Below are positions 1 through 8,273 of a stretch of DNA of 64,000 bases, piece after piece. Numbering within the stretch: the first letter of the stretch is position 1; each line of letters begins with the position of its first letter. Source of the DNA: Polynucleobacter acidiphobus (GTDB lineage: Bacteria; Pseudomonadota; Gammaproteobacteria; Burkholderiales; Burkholderiaceae); contig NZ_CP023277.1 of NCBI RefSeq assembly GCF_003065385.1, positions 894,829 to 958,828 of the forward strand, read 5' to 3'. The notes below the pieces were generated by a model, which ran no database searches, had not been told where the DNA came from, and was given only the letters and a program-made list of their open reading frames with translations. The translations under genes and the position numbers were made by a program.

Positions 1-92
1 GGCTGAGTAATGCCTAAACTGCTCGCGGCTTTACTAAATGAGCCAGTTTCAACCACCCGTATGAATAAGGAAATGCCTTGTATTCGATCCAT
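1..92 (-). CDS. LysR-family regulator, N-terminal fragment (cut by window edge)
   Basis: Reading the minus strand from an ATG at 92-90 gives 30 codons that run off the left edge. They read MDRIQGISLF, then IRVVETGSFSKAASSLGITQ, the typical first helices of a LysR-type winged helix-turn-helix (the V-E-x-G-S-F-S-x-A-A-x-x-L-x-x-T-Q pattern). The gene is divergent from gcl with a 128-bp gap, the usual layout for a LysR activator and its target operon, so I infer that it controls gcl-hyi-glxR in response to a glyoxylate-pathway intermediate. Only the DNA-binding start is visible and the effector domain is outside the window. Confidence 0.8.
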   Translation of the reverse strand, partial: MDRIQGISLFIRVVETGSFSKAASSLGITQ

Positions 93-124
93 AAACCATT
101 GATTTAAATAAATTAAAACTAATA

Positions 125-141
125 TATTCCAAAATAGAATA
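125..141. promoter_or_regulatory. Candidate LysR operator in the gcl promoter region
   Basis: A perfect dyad TATTC-N7-GAATA lies midway between the divergent LysR fragment and gcl. It contains a T-N11-A core (T127 to A139), the general LysR-box format. Its position fits activation of gcl and autoregulation of the regulator. The assignment is by pattern and position only. Confidence 0.5.
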
Positions 142-220
142 GATGATATTAAGGTATCACACTTCTCAGAATATCTCAATTTAAGGATGATTCATTCATC
201 TTATTCAAAAGGAGGCAACA

Positions 221-2011
221 ATGGCACTCATGAAAGCCGCAATGGCAGCTGTTTTGGTAATGGAAAAAGAGGGCATCACCACCGCGTTTGGCGTTCCTGG
301 TGCTGCGATTAATCCCCTGTACGCACAATTACGCGAGCGTCAATCAATCACCCATATTCTGGCACGTCACGTTGAAGGCGCTTCCCATATGGCCGAAGGC
401 TACACCCGAGCCAAAGCTGGCAATATCGGTGTTTGCATTGGTACCTCCGGCCCTGCTGGTACCGACATGATTACTGGCTTGTATTCAGCAAGTGCCGACT
501 CGATTCCAATCTTGTGTATCACTGGCCAAGCACCACGTGCTCGTCTCTACAAAGAAGACTTCCAAGCGGTTGATATCGAGAGTATTGCCAAGCCTGTTAC
601 CAAAATGGCAGTAACGGTGCGTGAACCTGGTTTAGTACCTCGCGTATTTCAGCAGGCGTTTCATGTGATGCGCTCAGGACGTCCTGGCCCTGTACTAATT
701 GATTTGCCCATCGATGTGCAGTTAGCCGAGATCGAGTTTGATATCGATACCTACGAGCCATTGCCGGTTTACAAACCATTTGCCAATAAGAAGCAAATTG
801 AGAAGGCCATGGAGATGTTGATGTCGGCCGAAAAGCCATTGATCGTGGCTGGCGGCGGAATTATTAATGCGGACGCCGCAGATCTGTTGGTCGAGTTTGC
901 CGAGATTACTGGTATTCCTGTGATCCCAACATTAATGGGTTGGGGTGCAATTCCAGATGATCATCCCTTGATGGCTGGCATGGTGGGTTTACAAACCTCG
1001 CATCGTTATGGCAATGCCACGATGTTGGCCAGCGACTTTGTATTAGGAATCGGTAATCGTTGGGCCAATCGCCATACTGGTTCGTTAGAGGTCTACACCA
1101 AAGGCCGTAAGTTTGTACACGTCGATATTGAACCAACTCAGATTGGTCGCGTATTTAATCCCGACTACGGCATTGTGTCTGATGCGAAGGCTGCCCTCGA
1201 ACTCTTCGTTGAAGTAGCCAAAGAGTGGAAGGCGAAAGGCAAGCTCAAAAATTACAGCGATTGGGTCTCGCGTTGCCAAGAGCGTAAGCGCCTCATGTTG
1301 CGCAAAACAAACTTTGATAATGTGCCCATCAAGCCTCAGCGTGTTTACCAAGAGATGAACCAAGCGTTTAAACGCGATACCGTTTATGTATCAACCATTG
1401 GTCTTTCACAAATCGCTGGCGGCCAGTTCTTGCATGTCTATGGCGCACGTCAATGGATTAACTGCGGTCAAGCAGGTCCATTAGGTTGGACAGTACCTGC
1501 TGCACTCGGCGTGTTGGCTGCTGATCCAACTCGTACCGTTGTTGGTCTTGCAGGTGATTATGACTTCCAGTTCCTGATTGAAGAATTGGCCGTTGGTGCT
1601 CAGTTTAAGTTGCCACTCGTCATGGTTCTCGTGAACAATAGCTACCTGGGTCTCATCCGTCAGGCACAACGCGGCTTCGATATGGATTACTGTGTACAGC
1701 TCGCGTTTGACAACATCAACGTACACGATGAGAACCTGAAAGGCTATGGCGTTGATCACGGTAAGGTGGTTGAAGGCTTGGGTTGCAAAACCTTGCGCGT
1801 CACCCATCCGGGCAAGATTCAGGAGGCTTTGATTGAGGCCCAGAAGATGGCTAAAGAATATCGGGTGCCCGTGGTTGTTGAAATCATTTTGGAGAAGGTA
1901 ACCAATATTGCAATGGGTACTGAAATCAATAATGTCAACGAGTTTGAGGATATTGATTGCCGTCACCCAGCTGGTACCGAAGGTTTGGTAACGGCCGGTC
2001 TTTTAGAATAA
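221..2011 (+). CDS. gcl: Glyoxylate carboligase (tartronate-semialdehyde synthase)
   Basis: ThDP-dependent enzyme that condenses two glyoxylate to tartronate semialdehyde and CO2. The 596 residues match the usual size (about 593). The first domain has GVPGAAIN near residue 24, and residue 51 is Val in the stretch RHVEGASHM, where other ThDP enzymes carry the cofactor-activating Glu. That Val is the hallmark of Gcl. The ThDP-binding GD...NN motif follows near residues 446-476 (GDYDFQF to VNNSYLG). A strong Shine-Dalgarno AAAGGAGG precedes the ATG. It is first in an operon with hyi and glxR, which carry glyoxylate on to glycerate. Confidence 0.97.
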   Translation: MALMKAAMAAVLVMEKEGITTAFGVPGAAINPLYAQLRERQSITHILARHVEGASHMAEGYTRAKAGNIGVCIGTSGPAGTDMITGLYSASADSIPILCITGQAPRARLYKEDFQAVDIESIAKPVTKMAVTVREPGLVPRVFQQAFHVMRSGRPGPVLIDLPIDVQLAEIEFDIDTYEPLPVYKPFANKKQIEKAMEMLMSAEKPLIVAGGGIINADAADLLVEFAEITGIPVIPTLMGWGAIPDDHPLMAGMVGLQTSHRYGNATMLASDFVLGIGNRWANRHTGSLEVYTKGRKFVHVDIEPTQIGRVFNPDYGIVSDAKAALELFVEVAKEWKAKGKLKNYSDWVSRCQERKRLMLRKTNFDNVPIKPQRVYQEMNQAFKRDTVYVSTIGLSQIAGGQFLHVYGARQWINCGQAGPLGWTVPAALGVLAADPTRTVVGLAGDYDFQFLIEELAVGAQFKLPLVMVLVNNSYLGLIRQAQRGFDMDYCVQLAFDNINVHDENLKGYGVDHGKVVEGLGCKTLRVTHPGKIQEALIEAQKMAKEYRVPVVVEIILEKVTNIAMGTEINNVNEFEDIDCRHPAGTEGLVTAGLLE

Positions 2012-2043
2012 GTCTTTTTTTAAACCCACTCCGAGGAACTGGA

Positions 2044-2820
2044 ATGCCAAAGTTTGCTGCCAATCTAACCATGTTGTTTAACGAAGTGCCCTTTATGGAG
2101 CGCTTTGATCGCGCAGCCGCTTGTGGTTTTCAGGCAGTCGAGTTCCTCTTTCCATATCCGTTTGCAGCGAGCGAGATTAAAGCAGCGTTAGATCGTAATC
2201 AACTCAAACTGGTGTTGCATAATTTGCCTGCTGGCAATTGGGAAGCCGGTGAGCGTGGTATTGCATGCTTGCCCGATCGAGTCGAGGAGTTTAAGTCTGG
2301 CGTTACTAAGGCGATTGAATATGCCAAGGCTCTCGGCGTTGGTCAGCTCAACTGCTTAGCAGGTAAGGTGCCAGACGGCGTTGATCATAAGACCTTGCAC
2401 GCAACATTTGTGAGTAATTTGCGGTACGCAGCGGCTGAACTGAAAAAACATCAGCTCAAATTACTGATTGAACCCATCAATACATTTGATATTCCAGGGT
2501 TCTTCTTGTCTACCACCGCCCAAGGTATTGCGATCCTAGATGAGGTAGGTGCGGACAACGCTTTCTTGCAATACGACATTTACCATGCGCAACGCATGGA
2601 AGGGGAGTTGGCAAACTCCATGAAGAAGTACCTAAATCGCATTGCGCATCTGCAGTTAGCGGATAACCCTGGTCGCAATGAGCCAGGAACAGGTGAAATT
2701 AACTACGCCTATTTGTTCAAGTTCATTGATCAATTAGGTTATCAAGGTTGGATCGGCTGCGAATATAAGCCAGCCACCACCACGGAAGCCGGCCTAGGTT
2801 GGTTGAAATCCGTTTCCTAA
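2044..2820 (+). CDS. hyi: Hydroxypyruvate isomerase
   Basis: Isomerises hydroxypyruvate and tartronate semialdehyde. It is a TIM-barrel protein of the AP-endonuclease-2/xylose-isomerase-like family. Sequence markers include LLIEPINTFDIPGFF, which carries a metal-ligand Glu, QYDIYHAQRMEG, and the C-terminal GWIGCEYKP. The reading frame is open upstream, but the ATG at 2044 follows CCGAGGAACT and gives 258 residues, the same length as the E. coli enzyme. The longer version starting inside gcl has no family-like N-terminus. It lies 32 bp after gcl. Confidence 0.95.
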   Translation: MPKFAANLTMLFNEVPFMERFDRAAACGFQAVEFLFPYPFAASEIKAALDRNQLKLVLHNLPAGNWEAGERGIACLPDRVEEFKSGVTKAIEYAKALGVGQLNCLAGKVPDGVDHKTLHATFVSNLRYAAAELKKHQLKLLIEPINTFDIPGFFLSTTAQGIAILDEVGADNAFLQYDIYHAQRMEGELANSMKKYLNRIAHLQLADNPGRNEPGTGEINYAYLFKFIDQLGYQGWIGCEYKPATTTEAGLGWLKSVS

Positions 2821-2859
2821 AATCAATTTAGTTCATTATTTTTCTTCAAAGGGATTGCT

Positions 2860-3759
2860 ATGAGTGCAAAGAAATTGGGTTTTGTTGGATTAGGCATTAT
2901 GGGTTCTCCAATGGCTGGTCACTTAATTAAAGGTGGTCATTCGGTTTATTTAGCCACCCGTAGCCAAGTTCCTGAAGAGCTTGTTAAGGCAGGAGGGATT
3001 GCTTGCAAGACGCCCGCTGAAGTTGCTCAACATGCCGACATCATCTTCACAATGGTTCCTGATACACCCGATGTTGAAAAGGTTCTGTTTGGGGAGAACG
3101 GTATCGCATCCGGAATTAGCAAAGGCAAGATTGTGGTGGACATGAGCTCCATCTCGCCGATTGCGACTAAAGAGTTTGCTAAAAAACTCAATGATCTTGG
3201 GTGCGACTATGTCGACGCCCCAGTATCGGGTGGTCAAGTAGGTGCCCAAAACGCCACGCTCTCGATTATGGTTGGAGGAGACGAAGCGGTATTTAATCAA
3301 GTCAAACCGCTCTTTGAACTCATGGGTAAAAACATCAACCTGGTGGGTGGCAACGGAGCGGGGCAAACCGCAAAAGTGGCCAATCAAATCATCGTAGCTC
3401 TCAATATTGAGGCGGTTGGTGAGGCTCTCTTATTTGCTGCTAAAGCAGGCGCCGATCCTGCCAAGGTTCGTCAGGCCTTGATGGGTGGCTTTGCAAGCTC
3501 GAAAATTTTGGAAGTGCATGGTGAGCGTATGGTCAATCGCACCTTTAATCCAGGCTTTCGGATTGAGTTGCATCAAAAGGATTTGAACCTAGCCCTGAGT
3601 AGCGCTAAAGCATTGGGAGTTTCGTTGCCCAACACGGCAACTGCTCAAGAGTTATTTAACTCATGCGTAGCTCATGGCGGTAAAGCCTGGGATCATTCAG
3701 CCATGGTGAAGGCGCTCGAGACCTTAGCCAACTTTGAGATTGGACAAGAAGCAAACTAA
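2860..3759 (+). CDS. glxR: 2-hydroxy-3-oxopropionate (tartronate semialdehyde) reductase
   Basis: Beta-hydroxyacid dehydrogenase that reduces tartronate semialdehyde to D-glycerate with NAD(P)H. The 299 residues show the N-terminal Rossmann motif GLGIMGSPMAGHL (residues 10-22), the substrate loop DAPVSGGQVGA near 120, and the catalytic Lys region GGNGAGQTAKVANQ near 165-178. Third gene of the gcl operon, after a 39-bp gap with AAAGGG ahead of the ATG. Garr/GlxR isoforms cannot be separated by sequence alone; the gcl-hyi context favours the glyoxylate-pathway enzyme. Confidence 0.95.
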   Translation: MSAKKLGFVGLGIMGSPMAGHLIKGGHSVYLATRSQVPEELVKAGGIACKTPAEVAQHADIIFTMVPDTPDVEKVLFGENGIASGISKGKIVVDMSSISPIATKEFAKKLNDLGCDYVDAPVSGGQVGAQNATLSIMVGGDEAVFNQVKPLFELMGKNINLVGGNGAGQTAKVANQIIVALNIEAVGEALLFAAKAGADPAKVRQALMGGFASSKILEVHGERMVNRTFNPGFRIELHQKDLNLALSSAKALGVSLPNTATAQELFNSCVAHGGKAWDHSAMVKALETLANFEIGQEAN

Positions 3760-3765
3760 GATACT

Positions 3766-4371
3766 ATGCCCGATCATCCTGATCTGCTAATTGTCTATTT
3801 GCACGGATTTCGGTCCTCGCCGAACTCCTCCAAAGCTCAATTAACCAGGGATGCGATTGCATCCCTAGTTGAAAAGGGCAAGTCCATTGACTGGTATTGC
3901 CCTCAACTGCCCCCATCACCCGCGGAGGCGATCGCCATGATTAAGGCGAAAATTGAAGGGGCAAATCCCAAGCGCATTAGTTTTATTGGCTCATCGCTTG
4001 GTGGCTTCTATGCAACGCATTTAGCCGAGCAGTTTCCCAATGCGCGCGCTGTGTTGCTGAATCCAGCAGTGCGAGCTGCTAGGGAGTTGGCACCTTATGT
4101 TGGGCAACTGACTGCCTATGACAGTGATGAGCCCTTTGATTGGCGCGCTGAGTATGTGGAGCAGTTGCGTGCCCAGCAAGTCGAAGCAATTACCCATCCC
4201 GAGCGCTATTTACTCGTTGCAGCAACAGGCGATGAGTTGCTCGACTGGCATGAGATGGTCGACTTTTATCCTAATGCGAACCATGAAGTGATTGAGGGGA
4301 GCGATCATGGCATTACCGAGTACCCTCTGTACCTAGATCGAGTGGTTCACTTTGCCAGTTATCTCGACTAA
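3766..4371 (+). CDS. YqiA/YcfP-family alpha/beta-hydrolase (esterase)
   Basis: A 201-residue small alpha/beta hydrolase. It opens with the oxyanion-side motif YLHGFRSSPNSSKA, then the nucleophile elbow GSSLGGFYA near residue 86, with an acid region ATGDELLDW near 150 and a His near the C-terminus (GSDHGITEY). It starts 6 bp after glxR, so it is probably co-transcribed, although the family is not tied to glyoxylate metabolism. The substrate is unknown. Its stop codon shares bases with the stop of the convergent LysR gene. Confidence 0.85.
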   Translation: MPDHPDLLIVYLHGFRSSPNSSKAQLTRDAIASLVEKGKSIDWYCPQLPPSPAEAIAMIKAKIEGANPKRISFIGSSLGGFYATHLAEQFPNARAVLLNPAVRAARELAPYVGQLTAYDSDEPFDWRAEYVEQLRAQQVEAITHPERYLLVAATGDELLDWHEMVDFYPNANHEVIEGSDHGITEYPLYLDRVVHFASYLD

Positions 4372-5228
4372 GAACTAGAATTAATCCCAGTTCTAAATTG
4401 TTCTTCAATCGCTTTGGTGATTTTGGTGCGGGCATGATTTTTGCGTTCAAGTAAGCCCACCCGACGATAAATGGTTTTACGGGGTGGATTTGCAATCACA
4501 ATTCGTTTGTCTTTATCCCACTCAACATTGGCCAATTTTGGTACTACGGCATAGCCGAAGCCTTGGCGAACCAGTTCAATAATGGCCTCTACCGAGTTAA
4601 CCACCATGCTGTTGCGTATCTCTAAACCATTGACCCGAATAAAGCGATCGACAAGCTCCCCAGTCCAGGTTTTGGGTTCAAACCGAATGAAGGGGAGGTT
4701 GGAAGCATCCTTACCCTTTGGGTATATCAAGATCATGGGCTCTTCATACAGCAAGGTCCAGCGAACACTTTTGGGTAATGCGTAAGGAGATTCAGTAACG
4801 ATGGCTGCATCGAGCATGCCATCAATCACTTGTTGCAGAAAATCACTCGACAAGCCTGTGCTAATTTTTAATTCCAGACCAGGATACTCATCTTTCAGAT
4901 GGTCCAATGTTTTGCCAAACTGACCCATCAAACTTGAGACTAAGGCGCCCACGGTAAGAGAGCCAGAAAGTCCCGTCCGAAATTGACTTCCGAGGGATTC
5001 ATAGCGGGAGAGAATATCTTGGATGGGCTCAATCAGTGCGCGGCCTTGATTATTGAGGATTAGTGAGCGTTTATTGCGATCAAATAGCGTCACACCTAAT
5101 TCAGCCTCTAGCTGTGCAAGCTGCTGTCCTGCAGCAGCAGGGGTTAAGCCAATTTCCCGAGCTGCCGCAGCCACGCTACTGTGACGCGTAATGGCGATGA
5201 AATTTTTAAGTACTCGAATGCTAGACAT
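4368..5228 (-). CDS. LysR-family transcriptional regulator
   Basis: A 286-residue LysR protein. The N-terminal HTH reads IAITRHSSVAAAAREIGLTPAAAGQQLAQLEAELG, written here only to show the A-A-A-R-x-x-x-x-T-P core, followed by LFDR near residue 49 and a substrate-binding domain from about residue 90. It is divergent from the iron-sulfur gene of the fumarase/flavoprotein operon, with 82 bp and two nested inverted repeats between them, and is therefore the likely regulator of that operon. The effector is unknown; a C4-dicarboxylate would be an inference from the target genes. Confidence 0.92.
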   Translation of the reverse strand: MSSIRVLKNFIAITRHSSVAAAAREIGLTPAAAGQQLAQLEAELGVTLFDRNKRSLILNNQGRALIEPIQDILSRYESLGSQFRTGLSGSLTVGALVSSLMGQFGKTLDHLKDEYPGLELKISTGLSSDFLQQVIDGMLDAAIVTESPYALPKSVRWTLLYEEPMILIYPKGKDASNLPFIRFEPKTWTGELVDRFIRVNGLEIRNSMVVNSVEAIIELVRQGFGYAVVPKLANVEWDKDKRIVIANPPRKTIYRRVGLLERKNHARTKITKAIEEQFRTGINSSS

Positions 5229-5234
5229 TGATTT

Positions 5235-5273
5235 AATAGTAAAGTATTTTTTTATCTGAATTAAAATACTATT
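5235..5273. promoter_or_regulatory. Nested inverted repeats between LysR and the sdhB-like gene
   Basis: Two overlapping dyads occupy the divergent intergenic region. AATAGTA (5235-5241) pairs with TACTATT (5267-5273), and AGTATTTT (5243-5250) pairs with AAAATACT (5263-5270). They lie just upstream of the candidate -10 element for the plus-strand operon and just ahead of the LysR start codon, the classic position of a LysR-type operator. The stretch is AT-rich, so some symmetry could be by chance. Confidence 0.5.
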
Positions 5274-5298
5274 CGATTTATTTTTTATTGTCTATCCC

Positions 5299-5304
5299 TA
5301 TAAT
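5299..5304 (+). promoter_or_regulatory. Candidate -10 element TATAAT, leaderless start
   Basis: A perfect TATAAT ends 6 bp before the ATG at 5311, so a transcript beginning about 7 bases downstream would start on or next to the initiation codon. No Shine-Dalgarno sequence precedes the ATG and no convincing -35 box is visible, which fits a LysR-activated promoter. Confidence 0.45.
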
Positions 5305-5310
5305 GCTTAC

Positions 5311-6042
5311 ATGAATCCAAGCATCCTCAAAGTAAAAGTCTGGCGGGGCACCGATGACGGTGAGTTCGTAGAGTATGACGTGCCACGTGCCGCCAATCAA
5401 ACGGTATTGGACGTCGTGACCTACATCCAACGCAAAATTGACCCAACCCTAAGCTATCGTTTTGCATGTCGCGTAGGAATGTGTGGCTCCTGTGCGATGA
5501 CGGTGAACGGTAAAGCGCGTTGGACCTGCCGTACCCACGTTGCCAAAATTGCGGATCAAAATACGCTTGAGATCGCGCCTCTGGACAATTTACCCATCAT
5601 CAAAGACCTTGCTACCGATATGCGCGAGTTCTTTGACAAAATGAGTAAGGCGGTGGGTTACTTTAAAGGAGATAAGACTCGGTTTGATGATTTTGCGCAA
5701 GTCAAACCAGATTCAGAAGAGCGTCAACTGGCGAATGCTGGAATCGAATGTATTGGTTGCGGGGTTTGCTACGCCTCGTGTGAGGTGGTCTCAGCACGTG
5801 ATAGTTATTTAGGTCCAGCCGCTCTAAATCGCGCCTGGACACTGGTGAACGATGAACGCGATACCCAGCAACTGGATCGCTTGCGAGCAGTCGCAGGCGA
5901 TGCAGGCTGCCATTCTTGCCATACGCAAGGCACCTGCTCAGAGCGCTGCCCTAAACAGATTGAGCCAACCGCCGGTATTGCAGGATTGAAAAAGATGGTT
6001 GGTCGTGCCGCGGTAAGAGGTAGCAAGTGGGGCAAGCTGTAA
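5311..6042 (+). CDS. Succinate dehydrogenase/fumarate reductase-type iron-sulfur subunit
   Basis: A 243-residue SdhB/FrdB-like electron-transfer subunit. The N-terminal ferredoxin domain has the 2Fe-2S ligands C53, C58, C61 and C73 (CRVGMCGSC...C). The C-terminal domain has the 4Fe-4S motif C147-x2-C150-x2-C153-x3-C157 and a 3Fe-4S set C203, C209 and C213 followed by PK. It passes electrons between the flavoprotein at 8274 and the membrane anchors encoded next. The order (B first, A last, fumarase between) differs from the housekeeping sdhCDAB operon, so this is probably a second, dedicated complex. The start codon may be leaderless. Confidence 0.9.
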   Translation: MNPSILKVKVWRGTDDGEFVEYDVPRAANQTVLDVVTYIQRKIDPTLSYRFACRVGMCGSCAMTVNGKARWTCRTHVAKIADQNTLEIAPLDNLPIIKDLATDMREFFDKMSKAVGYFKGDKTRFDDFAQVKPDSEERQLANAGIECIGCGVCYASCEVVSARDSYLGPAALNRAWTLVNDERDTQQLDRLRAVAGDAGCHSCHTQGTCSERCPKQIEPTAGIAGLKKMVGRAAVRGSKWGKL

Positions 6043-6392
6043 TGACCAGCAGCGCCATTCTTCAAGCCAAACTTTGGTACTACCAACGCATCAGCGCCAT
6101 GGTGCTTACACTATGTGTCGCAATCCATCTCGTGATCATCTATTACGCGATTCAAGATGGTTTAAGTGCCGGGGAAATCTTGGCGCGTACGCGCGGTAAT
6201 CTTGCCTTTGCTCTTTTCTATGAGATCTTTGTTCTGGCCTGCTTTGTCCATGCGCCCATTGGCTTAGCGAACATTTTGCGTGAGAACATCAAAAGTGCAT
6301 TTCTGATTCGGGTGCTTCCAATATTACTTGCGGCATTCATCTTGATCTTGGGAACAGCCGCTGTTATCGGTGTGGTATGGGGTGCGCCATGA
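6042..6392 (+). CDS. Succinate dehydrogenase/fumarate reductase-type membrane anchor subunit 1
   Basis: A 116-residue hydrophobic protein with about three transmembrane segments. Near the N-terminus YYQRISAMVLTLCVAIH resembles the quinone/heme-side helix of SdhC-type anchors, with a His (residue about 28) as a possible heme b ligand. The ATG at 6042 overlaps the stop of the preceding iron-sulfur gene (TAATG), which supports this start and translational coupling. It presumably forms the membrane anchor with the next gene. It cannot be assigned to SdhC or SdhD with certainty. Confidence 0.8.
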   Translation: MTSSAILQAKLWYYQRISAMVLTLCVAIHLVIIYYAIQDGLSAGEILARTRGNLAFALFYEIFVLACFVHAPIGLANILRENIKSAFLIRVLPILLAAFILILGTAAVIGVVWGAP

Positions 6393-6751
6393 GCAAGGCG
6401 GGGCATCGACTCGACTTTCGAACCAAGGCACATTGGTCTTACTTTGCTTACTACTTGCATCGTGTCTCTGGACTCTTGCTAGCCTGCTTTTTGCCGCTGC
6501 ACTTTTTTTTACTCTCGCGCTCTTTGTACGGCGAAGCGGAGCTGGGACGGTATCTGCAATTTACTGACCATCCCATAGTCAAATTCGGCGAGTGGGGGTT
6601 GGTTACTTTGTTAGCCCTTCATCTGATTGGCGGCACCCGTTTATTGGTGATCGAGTTTGGAATCTGGAAAGGCCTCCGTAAGGCCTGGGTGCAGGTGACC
6701 TTAATTGGCTCCTTAATTAGTGGAGCCTTGTTTTTAATTCTTTCTCGCTAA
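6389..6751 (+). CDS. Succinate dehydrogenase/fumarate reductase-type membrane anchor subunit 2
   Basis: A 120-residue protein with three predicted transmembrane helices. It carries YYLHRVSGLLLACFLPLHFF, which includes the H-R-x-S-G signature of SdhC-type cytochrome b subunits, and further His residues in the second and third helices (LLALHLIGGTRLL). The start at 6389 overlaps the previous stop as ATGA; an in-frame ATG at 6377 would add four residues with no gain. With its neighbour it should bind quinone and perhaps heme b. Confidence 0.82.
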   Translation: MSKAGHRLDFRTKAHWSYFAYYLHRVSGLLLACFLPLHFFLLSRSLYGEAELGRYLQFTDHPIVKFGEWGLVTLLALHLIGGTRLLVIEFGIWKGLRKAWVQVTLIGSLISGALFLILSR

Positions 6752-6763
6752 GGCGAATCATTT

Positions 6764-7639
6764 ATGGAACTGAACCTGCAACACGTTGAAGATGCATGCA
6801 AAGAGCTTTACATCCGGGCCCTGAAATTATTACCTGACGATATTAAAGAGGGGATTAACGATCTCAAACGCAAAGAGCGCGATGCTCGCGCGCAAGTCGT
6901 GCTGGGGACAATGGTGACAAATATTGCGGTGGCAGAACGTGAAGATAACCTGCTCTGTCAAGATACAGGCTTGCCGATCTATAACGTTTGGATTGGTCGC
7001 GATGTTCAATTTGATGGAGTCCAGCTGAAGCAGGCGATTCGAAAGGGCTGTGAGCGGGCCACAACGGAATACCCCTTACGCTCATCCGTTGTGCACCCCA
7101 TCACCCGAAAAAATAATCACACCTCAACTGGTATTGACATGCCAGCGATTCATATTGATTTTATGGATAAGCCCGGCGTGATTGAGATTGAAATGATTCC
7201 CAAAGGAAGTGGCTCGGAGAATAATTCGTTTCTGAAGATGGCCATTCCAGCTGAAGGAATCTTAGGAGTTAAAGCATTTGTCATTGAGAGCGTTGTCAAC
7301 GCTGGCGGTAAGACCTGCCCACCGACCATTGTTGGGGTAGGTATTGGTGGTACGTCTGACCAATGCGTAGCACTTGCAAAGCGCGCTGCCACTCGGCCGC
7401 TTGGCACTATTTGCAGCGATGCGGAAGGCGCCAAGTTGGAGAAGGAGCTAAGCACCGCAGTCAATCAACTCGGAATTGGTCCCCAGGGGCTTGGCGGCGA
7501 CGGTACGGCGTTTGCAGTGCATGTGGAATTGGCTGCCACGCATATCACCATGAACCCTGTTGCAGTCAATATGCAATGCCACTCGGCGCGACGTGCGCGG
7601 GCATCGATTGGATCACACGGTATTGAATACGGCTTTTAA
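6764..7639 (+). CDS. Class I fumarase / L-tartrate dehydratase, alpha subunit
   Basis: A 291-residue N-terminal half of a two-subunit 4Fe-4S hydro-lyase. Three Cys suitable for cluster ligation are at 65 (LCQDTG), 185 (GKTCPP) and 272 (MQCHSARRA), as in TtdA and the N-terminal domain of FumA. It lies 12 bp after the anchor genes and 8 bp before the beta subunit. Fumarase, tartrate dehydratase and mesaconase activities share this fold; the flanking fumarate-reductase-like genes make interconversion of fumarate and malate the most likely reaction. Confidence 0.9.
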   Translation: MELNLQHVEDACKELYIRALKLLPDDIKEGINDLKRKERDARAQVVLGTMVTNIAVAEREDNLLCQDTGLPIYNVWIGRDVQFDGVQLKQAIRKGCERATTEYPLRSSVVHPITRKNNHTSTGIDMPAIHIDFMDKPGVIEIEMIPKGSGSENNSFLKMAIPAEGILGVKAFVIESVVNAGGKTCPPTIVGVGIGGTSDQCVALAKRAATRPLGTICSDAEGAKLEKELSTAVNQLGIGPQGLGGDGTAFAVHVELAATHITMNPVAVNMQCHSARRARASIGSHGIEYGF

Positions 7640-7647
7640 GGACGATC

Positions 7648-8256
7648 ATGGCGCACTACAACCTAGCAACACCAGTCAGTGAAAGCGATATCCGCAAGTT
7701 GAGGATTAATGATACCGTTACCTTACAACAGACCTTATTTGGTATCCGCGATGCAACGCAAATTCATTTATTTGATCGGGGACGAAAAACTAAATTTGAT
7801 CTTCAGGGGCATGCTGTGATTCATACAGCACCCAATGTTCGTAAAGTGCCTATTAGTTCTGAGTTCCCAGCAGGTTATCAGCCGATTTGTATTGGTACAA
7901 CCACATCGGATCGGATGGAGCGGTTTACAGAACCTCTCATGCGGGAATACGGGGTACGGATGATCGTGGGTAAAGGTGGCTTACGAGAATCATCCGCAAA
8001 AGCGTTTGAACAGTTTGGTGGTGTCTATCTTGCCATTATTGGTGGCACTGCGGCTCTTGAGACCACCTGGATTGATCAGATTGAGGATGTGGATCTCGAT
8101 GATCTAAATCCTGAGTCACTCTGGAAGTTCAAGATTAATCAATTTGGTCCTTTGTTAGTGGCAATGGACAGCCACGGGGGCAGCATCTATCAAGAAGTGA
8201 AATCCGATGTTGCAAGCAACAAAGAAGCAGTACTTAAAAGCTTAGGCATTGTCTAA
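7648..8256 (+). CDS. Class I fumarase / L-tartrate dehydratase, beta subunit
   Basis: A 202-residue partner of the alpha subunit, equivalent to the C-terminal domain of single-chain class I fumarases and to TtdB (about 201 residues). Typical segments are PIGTTTSDRME (seen here as CIGTTTSDRMERF), IVGKGGLRESS near residues 111-121 and YLAIIGGTAAL near 130-140. It completes the substrate-binding half of the hydro-lyase. The specific substrate is undetermined, as for the alpha subunit. Confidence 0.9.
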   Translation: MAHYNLATPVSESDIRKLRINDTVTLQQTLFGIRDATQIHLFDRGRKTKFDLQGHAVIHTAPNVRKVPISSEFPAGYQPICIGTTTSDRMERFTEPLMREYGVRMIVGKGGLRESSAKAFEQFGGVYLAIIGGTAALETTWIDQIEDVDLDDLNPESLWKFKINQFGPLLVAMDSHGGSIYQEVKSDVASNKEAVLKSLGIV

Positions 8257-8273
8257 AGAAAGAGAAGGTTGGT

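Noticed and set aside
1481..1966. 161-codon open frame on the minus strand inside gcl
   Set aside because: Lies wholly within a well-supported gene in antisense, has no ribosome-binding site and no recognisable protein character.
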